Shown here: positions 33,811 through 47,900 of the stretch, piece after piece
Layout: each line of letters opens with the position of its first letter
How positions within the stretch are numbered: the stretch's first letter is position 1
From: Pseudoips prasinana
Lineage: Eukaryota > Arthropoda > Insecta > Lepidoptera > Nolidae
Direction: 5' to 3'
DNA length: 64,000 bases
Assembly (NCBI GenBank): GCA_951640165.1
Contig: OX621234.1
Location: forward strand, 27,160,549-27,224,548
Position numbers and translations under genes: made by a program
The notes under the pieces: model-generated
What the model saw: the letters and a program-made list of their open reading frames with translations, nothing else
What the model was told of the DNA's origin: nothing
Database searches by the model: none

Positions 33811-36800
33811 GGGAAGGCTCCAGCTTACTACATCGGGAGTCAGGCGCCTAGCACACTACCGCGCGGTGGCTCCATCCTTCGCGCATTTTCTCCCGGCGCA
33901 CCTCCTGTCCCCGCCGACCGGGTAAAAACTCCAGGTGAGCCATCTTCAAATCCAATCAACTTTACAGAGCACAGGAATAAATGCCAAGGCGCCGAAGACA
34001 CTATTTTTATTACGACTCAAATTGAATCAGGGAGAGTAATTTGTAACCATTTCCTTTTCAATTAGATTTACCGATGCCGCTATGGTGTTTCAGCGCTCTC
34101 TAGCGTCTCAGTTGAAATTCGATTAAACGTTAAAATGTATAAAAATATTAATTGCGGAGTACTAACGAAGAGCTAGTTTGGTTCTGAACCGTCCTGGGGT
34201 TGTGGTATTAGAAAGACGTGTGTGTGTAGGTCCCCCTGCGCCGGCCAAACCGATGCGCACGTACATCCCTGGGAGTGGATCTGAACGCTGTTTCCCCTTC
34301 GCTGCGGCTGATTGCTCCCGGGGGGCCGAACAACTGTACACAATCCCCGGTAACCGGCCGCCTCCTAGCAACACCTTACTTTGGCTTCCAATAATTAATT
34401 TGCTAATGCTTTGTCTGTATACAAAATAATATTGCGCTGATGATCGCACTTATTATTTGTTTTATATTGAATAATTTTCAGTGTGAGTAACCTTAGAATT
34501 TGCTCCAAGTGTCTTCTTATTAACATTCCAAACTTTTCATGTATAACGTTAATATCGTCACCTATTCAGTCTCTTTCAAGTTCCAGTCAATTTTCTACTC
34601 AAACTCACTTTAGATACATGGGCGTATCTCTTTCTATCACTTTTGGAAGGAAGTAAGCACTTGAACCAGATCTGCGTATTGTATGATCATATAGTTGTTT
34701 GGTGCGGTATCTGTTAGGTTATTTTTTAATCAATATTGTACCGCAAACTTTTCTATAACTCGCATGCTTTCAATAATATATATGTAGATAGATTTTCCAC
34801 AATATTTAAATATCTAATAACAATATGTCTGTATTAGGTAAAAATGTAGTCGTATGTTGAGATTATGTCCGATGATAAAGGCTTAAAAATCTGTAAGGAT
34901 AAGAATACTATGTATTGTATTAAAAGTATGCTAATTAAAATCAGCAGACCTATAAAAATAGTCAGTCCTATAACACTACGTTTGTACCTGGTATAGTACT
35001 ATCTTACTTTATATCTAAATGTTGTATAAGCTAACGAAAAAAGGTAATTTCTTGGAAATGGTATTTTATCAGTTCTATTGAATTAGGTCATGCCGATGGA
35101 TATATGTCATCTCCGGAGCGTGGCGCTGCAAGGGCTCCCTACGAGGATCCTTACTACTCGCAGTACTTGGGGCCGGCTGCTGGAAGAGCTAATATAACAC
35201 CAGTGATCGATGAGGAAGTCAGGTAAACACACGTCAGAATGTAATTACCAAAGTTTATAGCACGGCACCTATGTACCGGTAATAGTATGAACTATTCAAA
35301 ATTTTGAACGTCATTATAATATGTCTAGTTAACTGTTAAATTCAAATCCATGGACAAATAGGCTTGTGACGTAATTCAGTGGCTTTCGAAGTAATTTTGA
35401 TATCAAAGCTTTGATTCCATTAAACAATACAGACAAGATTAATAACGATATAACAATCGGTATACGTACAAAAAGAAATGGATCGCACCGCAAACCTTTC
35501 TCCTTATGTAAGCTAGTAAAAAAATCAACCAATGAGTTATTATCGGTATTTTACATATTTAAATTGAATAATATTTACCTTGCTAGGACAGCATATTAGT
35601 AACCATTATATCTTAATGCTCGTAGTGTCTCGGTAACAGATTGATATGTTCCCGTTATATATATACATTGTAGTATAGTATGTATATCAATAGTATTGCC
35701 GAATTTCTTTTAATTAATTATGAGTCACCTATGTATTCATTACAACTTACCGTTCTAATTTCAGTGATGCTGTGATTATCGATGACTCGTACCAGATGTA
35801 TGGTGTAAACGCCATCACTACTGCTCCGCGGCCCATGCCTCGCCCACTTTACGACGTCAGGTAACTTTAAGCATCCAAACTTACGTAAAGGTGCATTTTA
35901 AATAAAATCATATTTTAGACTTCAAAATTTCAGTTACCAGCTGCGCTGTATTGTGGCCACAATATATTTTGGTTTTGAGTAGAGGAATACAAACAATAGC
36001 AATGCGACATCATAACCTTATAGCGAACTTATTATAAAGATATATTGCAACAGAAAGCCGTCAACATAGACAGGATTTTCTAATTTTGATTTTACAGGCC
36101 TCAGTTGGATGAAATGCAACGACTCCGTGTCGAAAAAATGGAGAGACAGCTCGCGAATTTGACGGGATTGGTGCAGAAGGCATTGCAGGTGCCGAACGCG
36201 CCTTCTGTTCCGCCGGTAGCTCCACGTCAAGAGTACCAAACCTATCAGCCTAGACCGGCTGCTCAGGGTATGTCATCTGTGTATTTCCTATCCACAACTA
36301 ATATCTAATTTTAAATTTTCTCGCTAGCGAAAAGAGATATCTTAAGTAATGATCTTCAGATACTCTCAGGAGTAACTTATCCTAACGAACTAATTGGACT
36401 CGAATTTTGATTACTCTAACAATTGAATCCTTTTGATCTGCGGTAGCTGTGCCGAACAGCCAAACAGCTTTAAAATAGCTTCAGTCGTTAATGTAGCTTG
36501 CGTTTTCCTGCACTCAGATGCCGCACGATTTACCAGCATGGAGAGACCCCCTAAATTAGGGAGAGATAAATTTCGTAAGTGGACTTGGAGGCGGAATTAA
36601 ATAACATGCTGATGCATTGCTAATGTAATTTCAAACTATATAAAGGTGACACGTTGAAATATCGAAAAAATAAAATAATATCGAATATCAAAATTATATA
36701 AAAGTATCCTACTGGGATGGAAAAAAATAATAACTAATATCTAATTGAACAAGGTTTTAAGGTGATTAATCCGCAAAATGAGGACAAGTAAAAATATTAG

Positions 36801-39800
36801 GAAGATGCTTAAGTTGATCGACGTCTGTCTAAGTTTTAGTGGAGAAAAAGAAAACCGCAAATTATGGGTTCAACCACATTCCATTACCAGCCAAGTAAAT
36901 GCGTCAGTAAAGATGTTTCCGCATATCTCGGTTTGTTGGCCAGGGAAAGTACACTTTCACGACGTCAATAATGTGTTTGATAAGTTAGTGACCAAATGTC
37001 CTACACTGGACCTACTACATTCGCAATGCATTTAGCAAAGTCATTATCACGCCAAACGCTTGCTTGCTAAGTCGAGTGATATTTTTCTTATTTTCAGCTT
37101 TCTCATAAACAGTTGTATTAGGCTCGAGTGTACATTATGTCGTATCTACCATGGTCATCTCACTCTCGCCTAATACAATCGTTAAGTTGAATTCATTGAT
37201 GGGTCGCATAAGTACAGTGACGTTATAATTATGAATCTATGATGAATTCATGAGTCATCAGGTAGTAAAGCTTCATTAGTTAGACAGTCATTGCTGGGAT
37301 TGATTAATAAAAACGTGTGCCAAAATGTAGTTATGGCGATCGTCTTGTGGAACATACTTATCAACATTATTCGACAATACTCAATCACATTTTAGTTGGT
37401 TGTTTTGTAGAATTCGCAAGTTTCAATTATATGTAATGTATTTTATTTCTTATCATTATTTTCTACAGACTTCTTTATTTACTCTAATATTTATATATTA
37501 TTTTCTTTAAAACTCGGTTCAAATTATGAATTCTTTTACAAAATCTTTAATTTTCAAACAGGAATGGATTTGGTTTATAAAAATGTGGCAGTGCCTTCTT
37601 ACGTGTAGTATTGCATTTGTTTTGGCATTGAATTTACTCTTTACACACAACTTACGAATACCTAACACTTTTTAAGTCTTTACTTACACAAAACAGTTTA
37701 TTTTTGAAAAGCAATATAATGCACATAATTTTCTATATCACTTATCACTCACTAAAATTATATCCTCCCTTCCGATCTCTAGGAAATGCTCTTTTGTTTA
37801 TTGTACAGACTTAATATTGTCCCGGTAGTTCAGTTTTAATCTATAGATGGGAAAAAATATCCACCCACGACTTCTATGATATTACTGACCAATGAAATTT
37901 GTTATTTCAGAAAAGTCAGTCTCATTTGAGAAATCAGTATCATTTAGCGATGACCCACCCGACATGAGCTCGCCTAAACAGCATTCACCACAGCATTCAG
38001 GTATGCATACACATTGATTGATTGACATTGTTTGTTTTAATTTAACACCCTTATTGCCACTTGACTGCATTCATAGTCTAGTAGTTAAAAAAGTAAAGGG
38101 AAAAGAAGGTATGAAATTGAAAAGTAACCACGGTGATGGTTCCATAGACGTGGGTACCTGGTTAATTTAATAACGCATGAGCTCGTGTATCGTTTCTATC
38201 CAGTGATGTTAGACATACCAGTTCTAAGGTATAGTTTTCTTGTACCGTGTATCAGGCTATTGCAATCTTGTTTCGCGAATATAGCAAGTTTCATAGTTAA
38301 ATAGTATTATTTTTTTATTTGACATATATGTACAAATATTCTTGTCTATTCCATCATATTTAACTTATGCTTGTGGGGTTAGTTGGTTTTCAAAAATAAT
38401 TTGGGAATGAGCTATGGTTACATAAAATTAAACATTATTAATTTTAATGAAAATGAGATGAACATCAAATTCTTCCACATGCTGGGCAATTAAAATATTG
38501 TAAAAGAGCTCTTTGCTAATTCGTAAAGATCACACAAATTTTTTGCTCTAGATACCAGCACTGTTACGCATAACTCAGAGTTTGGCAAAGTCTGTACCAA
38601 GAACTCATCGTGTCTAATATCACTGTTTGTGTCTATCAGGTCCACACGGGGATACAAAGTTCATGTCAACAAATCGTTTTGCCTGTACACATTTTATTTA
38701 TTTCAGTTGAAATTATACGTTGTTATTTATTTTTGATGTCACGGAATTGTCGACCCGGTTTGATTCTAGCATTTTCATCACAAGTTTAAACAGTTACCAG
38801 AATAATGGTAAAACACCATTTATCATTCACGTGCCCTGTGTGAGTCAAATCTGGAACCCCACATTATACATTCATAGATGGTATCAAGTTGTTTGATTTT
38901 GTTCATATATCAGTTAATATCATGTGATATTGTTTATTATTACTTCAAATTATGTAACTTGTGTATGGATAGATGTGATCGTTATTTTGTAAATTACATC
39001 ACATCATGTTTGAAGCCGAAATCCTATGCTGTATATATTTTCTGTTCACTCTCGTAGTTAATATCATAACCATGTTCATAATTATTGTATTTGATTTCTT
39101 TCCGCTTACTTCTTTGCCATAACAAGCTGATACAAAACCAACCAAACCAGCAATCAAATCATCGACTTTGCCGCGGACTTCCAGTCAAGGTAACTTTTTA
39201 ATATCCATTGATGTTTGATTATTCCTGTTATATATTAAACTGTTAATTGTAATTACTAATGCCATTGTAGCTATAGTCATGCAGGAATTAGTAATGGTCG
39301 TAACACGGTGACAGATATTACATACTTACGCTATATACAATCATCATTCTATAAAAGCTTTGATAACAGCTTGGAATGATAATATATTTAATAAAGTTAC
39401 AATAGAAATACAGCATTGCAAAATTAACATCGCGCTTTCATATTCAGCTTTATCCAAAATCTGCACTTTGTAACTGTTAGTCTAAGTTCAATTAAATTGT
39501 ATTACAGAGCGCGACCGCCTCAAACCTGCACCTCCACCAAAACCTGCTGGGCTGGTTGGCCAACAAATCGCAATGGCAAACCAGAAGACCTACTCCCTCA
39601 ATGTGACTCCGGACTTCTTTAATCAACTTCGAGTACTGCAGAAGCAAAGCCGTGATCTTAGGATTGAGGTAAGCTGAATCTACTAACATATGCGAAATAA
39701 TATTGCGAGTAATAACAAATGCTGTAAGCGAAATTGGCATTTGCGAAAGAGCGTAGGCGGAGGTAGAGGTTTGTTATTTATTGTATTCACAGTGATGATT

Positions 39801-41845
39801 GGATTTGCAGACCCGCAATTTGCGTCGCTCGACTTTGGCCCACGCTATACAGATGAGACAGATGATGGCTGAAACTATTGTGAAAATAGGTGCTCTTGCC
39901 GCCAGCTTCTGTGACCAACATCCAGACTCGGTACGTATACGATAAATACTCGTTTCATGAAAAATATTACGATCACTTCTGCACAGATATTTGCACATAT
40001 GTGTTCATATAATCAGAATTTTTAAAAGACTTCAAAAAGGAAGTCAAAGATCATATAATATTTATTGGAATTAGTCATCGATATCCCATACATATAGACA
40101 CACCATATACGAAACAAAGCCGAAAAATAGCCCATGTTTCAAATTTTACCATATTATGCTTTGAATGCTATGTAGATATGTATATGTACATTGCTACTTG
40201 CACTTCAATCATTTTAATTGTTCCTTGTCCATGTTGTATGTTGATTTTAGAACTGACTCGAAAAGAAGCACCTGCGGGATAACATGCATAGTTATTATAT
40301 TTATAGATAAAATTTAAATTAAATAAAATTTGTCGATCAAATAAAAAAGAGATTTTGTGCACTTACTGAAATTATTTAGCAAGCGAAGACTATATTTTCT
40401 CGATCAGTTGTCTGATTAAGTATTTATTTTAGGTTTAAAAGCTTTAAGATGACAAAATAAAAACGTAAAAATAACAGTAAAAAGAAGCCCGAATTACCTG
40501 TATCTGACTTCTTCTCGGTCGTGTCACTAGGCCCAGTGTTTGCGCAACTGTGCATTATAATATGTCCTGCGCAAATAGCTAATCTATGTTGAGACTGGCC
40601 GCCGTGGCTGAAATTCGACTACGAGGACATTATCTGCAGTTCGTACTCTTTAGTAGTGTAGTAACCCTCAGCCATCAGTACAAGTTTAATGTGTGTCCTG
40701 AACCAGTATAAGGTAGTTTAATTCAATGAGTAGGGAGCTTTTTAAAAACTGTTTTACTTCTTTTTTACTTATACTCTGTAGCTCCACACATCAGCGCTTG
40801 GCACTTATTTTATATGATATCCTTTTTATCTGGAAGAATCAAATGATAAAGCCACACAACATTGATAAAGGCGCTAAATTACGGCCCACTTTTTGAAATT
40901 TGAACAAATTGTGAGCCATTTCTACAGCACGATACGGTCCGTTCACGATACGAATACGACTCGCGATTGATTCGTTAGCGTGTTGGTGCATGGATGACAT
41001 CCGTGTAGCCGAAACACAATCCGCGGTTGGGAACTAAGTTCCCACCAAGTTCACCTCTGTTGGGACGTTGTATTACAACCGTCTAGAACATACATAACTC
41101 ATAAAAAAATTAATTATTAAATTATTTCTTTCTGTCTTTTGAGTGGTTTATTATATTAAAGATCTAATAAATTAGGAAACTATAGTAAAAGAAACGATAC
41201 TTTTTAAATATAATAATTAAAATAAATGTAAGTAATAAGGATTCGTTTAAAACTTGTATTTAAGACTTGGCCTTTTTTCCCAATGTATATTGATATTCTA
41301 AAGAGACTTAGTAGTTTATATGGCTAAAAAGTTTTATGTTACTTTTTGAAGCATAAAAGCCACTGAGTCTATTATTGTCTTATAGTGTTTTCTACCGTCT
41401 GAATAGCACGAGCCTAATAGAAAACTATTGTTGTAAACTATAGACGAAAGAAAATGCAAACGATGTAACGAATAAGTTACAATATAATTACTATAAAAAC
41501 CTATTGGCAACGCAAAAGGTGAAACTAATTTATGAAATTGTTTGTAATTAAGAAAAGTTTAAGTATTTTGTATTTTTTAATGGTAATTATGTAATATTAT
41601 TTTTATTACGTGTTTCTAGCACCTCACACGGGAAGAAGAGCTGTACAGACAAGATATGCTGCTTCTGGAGAACGATCTGTATGACCTTGAGGCTACTGTA
41701 GAACGCTTGCGAGGACAAGCGGCTAACAGGTATTACATTTTAAAAGTTTATTTCAAAATGTTTGAATTTATGTTCTCATATAACAATTTGTTACGTATAT
41801 AGCCTATAGCGTACGTGCGCCCCTGTTTGGTTGGTGTGTGCGTGC

Positions 41846-41901
<56 letters not shown>

Positions 41902-44900
41902 GTGTGTGTATGTGTGTGTACATGTATAGGTACATGAGTATGTACAAGATATTTCAATATAGTTTATTATTAAAAAGCATAATTTTTTATAAAGAATTGT
42001 TTTGGCCTCATTCGTTACACAAGGCAGCGGTATATCTCTATCTAATTTATTTTTAATAATAATAAGTCATTTATTCTCTCTCACAAAGTACACATAGGTA
42101 TACAATTATAATAGTATCACAGCATATGACAAAACTTTGTGAGAGACTGGTGCTTGATGTAGGTGGTGCAGTGCCCTTCCACGGCTATTACATAACTATG
42201 TAACTTAAATAACAGTAACAATTACGATTTTGACAGTGACTGTATTATCTATTAGTGTAAAGATATAGATGTAGGTGTGAGAGTGTATGTGAAAAAGTGT
42301 TTAAAATGTAAATGATTAAAAGTTATTCGCTATGTGTTATTCGATTGGTGCCAAAAAGTCGAATTGAGTGGGTTATTGGAGAGGAGTTAATAATTTTTCA
42401 GTAGTAGTATATATCAGTTTTAAGAAAAGACGTCAGGGTTGATTTACAGCAATTTTTGTTGAGTGTATAAATATTTCGTAACGTGTTGATTTTGTTGTAA
42501 AGAAAGTATCCCAAAAAGCAAAAGAAGTTATGAGATAGGGATGTGTTGAGCTTCTGTGAAGAACACACACTACCCTTATGGCGCTTATCATTGAGAAGAT
42601 TAGGGTCGTATTTTAAAAGGGAATGTTTTTTTAGCACAGTACGCATAATAAAGCTTTGCCTTACTGTTAGCACGTCCCATTTTTTGTAAAGTTCAACCGT
42701 AGGACAGCGGAAGGGCAATCTAGCAGCTAGCTTAAGAACAGCACGCTGGGCTCTCTCTACCTCAGTTAAAGTAATTTTATTTGAGCCACCCCATGCTAAA
42801 ATGCAGTACCTAGTCGATAAGTGAATGGCAAAGAGCAAAGTAAACCATCTTGATAGTATTTTTATCAGCTGAGCCTCTGAGGTTTTTAAATATGTAGATC
42901 AACTTACGAAGACGAGTTCTTATATGCGACTTGAAAGATAGGGATTGATCTATTATAATGCCAAGATATTTTATGGAGACCGTTTTCTCAATAACGGGGC
43001 ACGAGCACGAAGAAGCATCATCACGACATTGGTGAGCTGTGATGCGACAAGCTATAAGGGGAAGAAGATTAGCCTTATGCGTGAATGCAAGATATTTGGT
43101 TTTTTCAATGTTAAGAGATATTTGGTTTTATTTCAATAGTCATAGACAATTGTAACTACTCGCAATAAAGAATTCTTTGACAGTAAATTAAAAAGTTCGT
43201 TTTCCAGGGAGACCCGAGTTAATATGGCAGATGTTGAGCGTATTGCTATGGTGCTATCGAAGAGTAGCAAGACTGTTGCTGATTGGAAGCTGAAGTTCCC
43301 GATTCTTCAGGAAACCATGAAGGTGAAGCTTTCAGCTGAGATGGAAAAGGTCGGTTGTCATACATTTATATATTTTCTCGATGGTCTAGAGTGCTTGCAG
43401 TGAAGTTGGGCATTATGGCGCAGTTTCCTCCAAGGTAATCGAACACTGGTAGTGCCATTGTACAATAAGGAGCGCGCTCTTATATGGTGCAATACTATAT
43501 TATATGTATATAGATGACCTATCATGATGGTAAAATTTAACATGTGTTCATAGATGGTCCTCATCAGATCATCGATGTGTGTGAATTTTGTCTGTACACC
43601 TACTTTCTATATGAGTGTTTCACATTAAGGTATTCTTTTTGAGTGTCTTAACTGGAAATTTTAGGTGTTAGTTAGTTTAATAAGCGTAGGTATGTAGTAA
43701 AAAGTTTATTCTATTGCTTTACTACTAATATAGTTTAATACTGACTTTTGAACGTACACTGCTTCATATAAACAATTCCATCCATAACTAAGCCTACTCG
43801 CTTTAGTTTTTTTTTATATTTATAAAAAACGAAATAATTATAAATATTCAGCGCCAAACTTACAATACATTCATTCATATAATATTGGGCATATTTATGC
43901 CCAATATTATATACGACTGCATGAATTGTAAGTTTGGCGCTGAATATTTGTAATTATTTCGTAAAAGTCAAGTTTGTAAATGAAAGAAATAAAAACTTTT
44001 CCAAATAAATAAATAAATTTTTGTTCAATATTTTCAGGTGGTGCGTAAAGAGAAAATGCTAGAAGAGGAGCCAGAACGTTTGGAGCTGGCTTTGCGCCGC
44101 TGCAAGAAGCTGACAGGAACACTCGTCACTTTGAAACGGTATACTCTTTATATCTTCATATACAGTGCATGTCGTTTAGAATTGCATAGCAAAGCGCAAA
44201 TACAGCTATATTCAGCGAATTTCATTCATCATAGATCCAATAACTAGTTCCTACCTATCCACCACATTATTTCATGTCCCCATTGCATTAGAGTGTAGTA
44301 AATGTTTAACAAAAATATCCCCTAAAGCTACATTTATTTTAAAAAGATAGGTTATCCTATTTTAACGAGTAATTTGAGCAGTTGCTATTGTACCTAGTAG
44401 TGTTATGGTAACCTATTAATTTATAAAAAAAACTGTGCTTTTAGAATAGTTTGGTAATTAATTATGTGGGATTAGTCACTATAACCGCCATAATTTGCAC
44501 TAATATGTCATTAAAATTATCATAATGATCATAATGCGGAAACTGACACAGCTCCGGTTTCCGCATTATGATCATTTTCAATATTTAAGTGGACCATTTA
44601 TACTGTTTTCAATAACAACATATATAGACGCTTTGTTATTAACACCACAATCACGGCATATGTATTCAGAGAAATCTAATACAAAAGGTACTCCACTATA
44701 GAGCTCTAGTAGATGGATGTCTTAAATGGGTATAAACTTATATTATTTCGTTTTGTTTAACGCTGTGTAGTTAATGGACGGAGAGAAATACCACTACTCA
44801 ATCTCGTTTCGTGGGGGGCTTAGAAATCGTCACAAGGGAACATATGTTAAATAACGGGCCACAGTGTCTATCTGTATACTACGAGCATCATACTGCGATA

Positions 44901-47900
44901 ACCCACCCGTTGAGAGTGGCGATTATGGCATATTCTCCCAAACGATGGACACAATTCCAATGTGGCGATATTTAGGGAGGCCTTTCCCAAGGCCTGTGAG
45001 CTGATATGATGATTGTTTAACGATTAATAATATATAAGATAAAGGCTCTTTACTGCACCAAAAATACGAGACCAGAATTACAATGGAACACGTTACAATA
45101 TGCGATTTTAATGCTTTCTGCGATCTCTCATGCAATCTAGGACTGACAAGATATGATCAGTATATAATAAATATACCGTAGGTACCTCATTTACATCATA
45201 GATAAATGGGATGTGATAATGCTGAAAATATTAAGATACTTATAGAATAATAAAGAGATAATAATGAAACGTACCTATTAAATGTCATCTGAAGTAGATG
45301 TAACTCGTTTTTTGTCTTATTAAACAAAAAAAAATATAAATGTAGTAAACCAAAGATTTACACATATTGTGCATAATGTGGTGAGCGGTGGGCCAGGGGA
45401 TTGTATGGAAAACCAGTGTTTGTAAATGGAACTTTATTGGCGAGGACAGTGGCAGTAAGTGTAACACCAATACCACGGAACACAAACGTACTTAAAGTCC
45501 CGATGACAAGAACTGCGTGAGAGTTCAAACGTAGCACACTCACGGAGTCCCTGCAACGTACACGGTTATCTTCTCACTGTGTACGGAGTACATGACACTT
45601 TAATTTGATTGATTACTTGCATTTTTTTCACTTTTCGTTCTTCGTCTTGATTCGCCTACGCTGTATCATGCATTTTGCTGATCATGTTTTATTCATAACG
45701 GCCAAGTATTCCAGAGACGTTTGGCAATCCGAATGAAACTCAATTTAGCATTCACCAGCTTAATAATATGATATGATAAACTAAAGAAACTATTTATATT
45801 GCCAACTGAAGTATCAAGCCACCCTTATTGTCTTGACTTTTGCAATTTAACCCCATTCGTCTCTTGTCTGGTATATTGGTACGGAAATATATAATAAGTT
45901 ATATTTTTTATGTGTGAATCCAACTTTCTCGCGGAAAAAGTTGTATAGTCTTTTACAATGAATTTAACAGGCTTGCTTGCGTACAAGAGCAACGTCTACC
46001 TTTGGCCGACGGGCGTATCTCGCCCGTCTCTTCTCAGAGCTCGAGCTTCACCGCTGGACCCTCCTCAGAGGAATGCGCTTCGGATAGCACATGTCATGCT
46101 GCTCCGAACCATGACAAGGTATTGAAACCCATTATAACCTCAAAAACGTCATAAAACGCAATGATTTTTCAAAACAGGAAGAAAATTTACTTATTTGATT
46201 TTGCGTTTTATCTATTGCTGAATTATGGGCACTGTAAGATGTACCTATAATTTTCTTCCTGTTAGTAATAATAACTTTTTAATATTATTATACCTACTAT
46301 AAACATTTATTTTCAGACTGATTACGAGAAACCCTCATGATATTTAATTCAAGTTTCAGATGCTAAACTTTAGTGTTCTATGCGCTTAACAATTGCAGGT
46401 TTGCCAAGAGTTATAAAATTTGCATTTTTTTCCAACACTTCACGATTCATTTGTGAAGTGTTTGTTGTTTTATTTGCTACTTACTTCACCCCTTAGCTTA
46501 TAACATTGCCCTTACTACAACATTGGTACTAATTTGCTTAGATTGTGTACTATAAGCATGTGTCCCAATTTTTCTTTCACAACTGTAGCTGGCATGCTGT
46601 TTACTGCACCTGTACTTGAAGCTTTATATAAGCGGTATCCAGGTTGAAACCAACCAATACAGACCAAAACAGTTCTACAGATTATTACGCCCTTCTATTT
46701 TATTCCATTGTTCTAATGACACAGCAAACGCTAACTGTCACATAATTATTGATATAAAAATATAGTCTCTATTGGGAATAACTTTTATTTTTCATTTTTA
46801 AGGAATATATCTTTATTTTATATAAGATTTTTTCTACAATTATATATATTTAAAGTATGCGAATCAAAATTTGGATATCACAATATCCGGTACAATTTTC
46901 ACTTTACACATCTTAAGAGATTATTATTGCAAAATTATATTACAACTTATCACTTTTATATTTTAGTAATGCTCTCGAAATATTGGGAACTGTTTTCCAA
47001 TTTATTTTGCAAAGAAACATATAAAAGTAAAATCTTTTACATTTTTTTCGTAACCTGTTCTAATCAAAACAGTAGACTAAACAGGTGCATAGATTATTTG
47101 ATCAAATTGAGCGGGCGTAATATCAGAGGTACTGCATTCATACCAACTTTAATACCTTTTCTTACCTTTAGAACTTAGAAGCTTATTATATTTTCATTTA
47201 GATCTATTTTAAAATAATATCTTCTAGATCTTAGAAAATTACGCATTATGTATTTACTCACCCAATTGATAACTTAGAAATTATCAATATCCTATGTATT
47301 CTGGGTGCTACCAAAATTGGCTTCAAAATTTATATTTACGAAATGCATGTGTGTTTCGTCATTACTCAGGTATACAACTGAAATTGGCATACGAAATTAA
47401 AATTGGTTTTAAAAATTGTTGTCACGCTCTGTCTCATAGAGAAGGAAAAACACGACAAAATCAAAAGCTTACTCAATCAGAAGTCAAAGCTTTTTAGACA
47501 CAATTCAGTTACTAAAAAAGATTAGACTTATGACTGCCCGCTATAATTTTAGGTATGATAAAATCTAATAACTCATTGTACTCATTAGATATGCAAACGC
47601 GTATGTCATCGTATTTTTTTATTTAATCTTTACAAACTAGTTATTGGTTTCAACGATATTGAAAAGTAGACCGATTTGGCCGCTCAAATAACGGTATCAG
47701 GATCAATTTGATAAAAGAAAACCATATTTCTAAGCCTATATATTAACTAAATGAGATACAAAAAATATATGAATATCCAAGAATAAAAAGACTATGATTA
47801 AGAATATCAAGAAGTGATAGAACGGAATAGAACTTTTAAATAATTAAATAGAATAAACTGTCTGGCCTGTCTGGCCTGAAAAGCCCTCTAATATTTAAAT

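Noticed and set aside
36778..37035. 85-codon plus-strand frame in an SKT intron
   Set aside because: No splice sites around it and no recognisable domain.
38552..38770. 70-codon open stretch after a good acceptor (ttttttgctctag) in an SKT intron
   Set aside because: No donor in a compatible phase is present and the residues do not resemble the family.
41748..42056. Thr-His and Cys-Val repeat proteins
   Set aside because: Direct translations of the (GT)n microsatellite.
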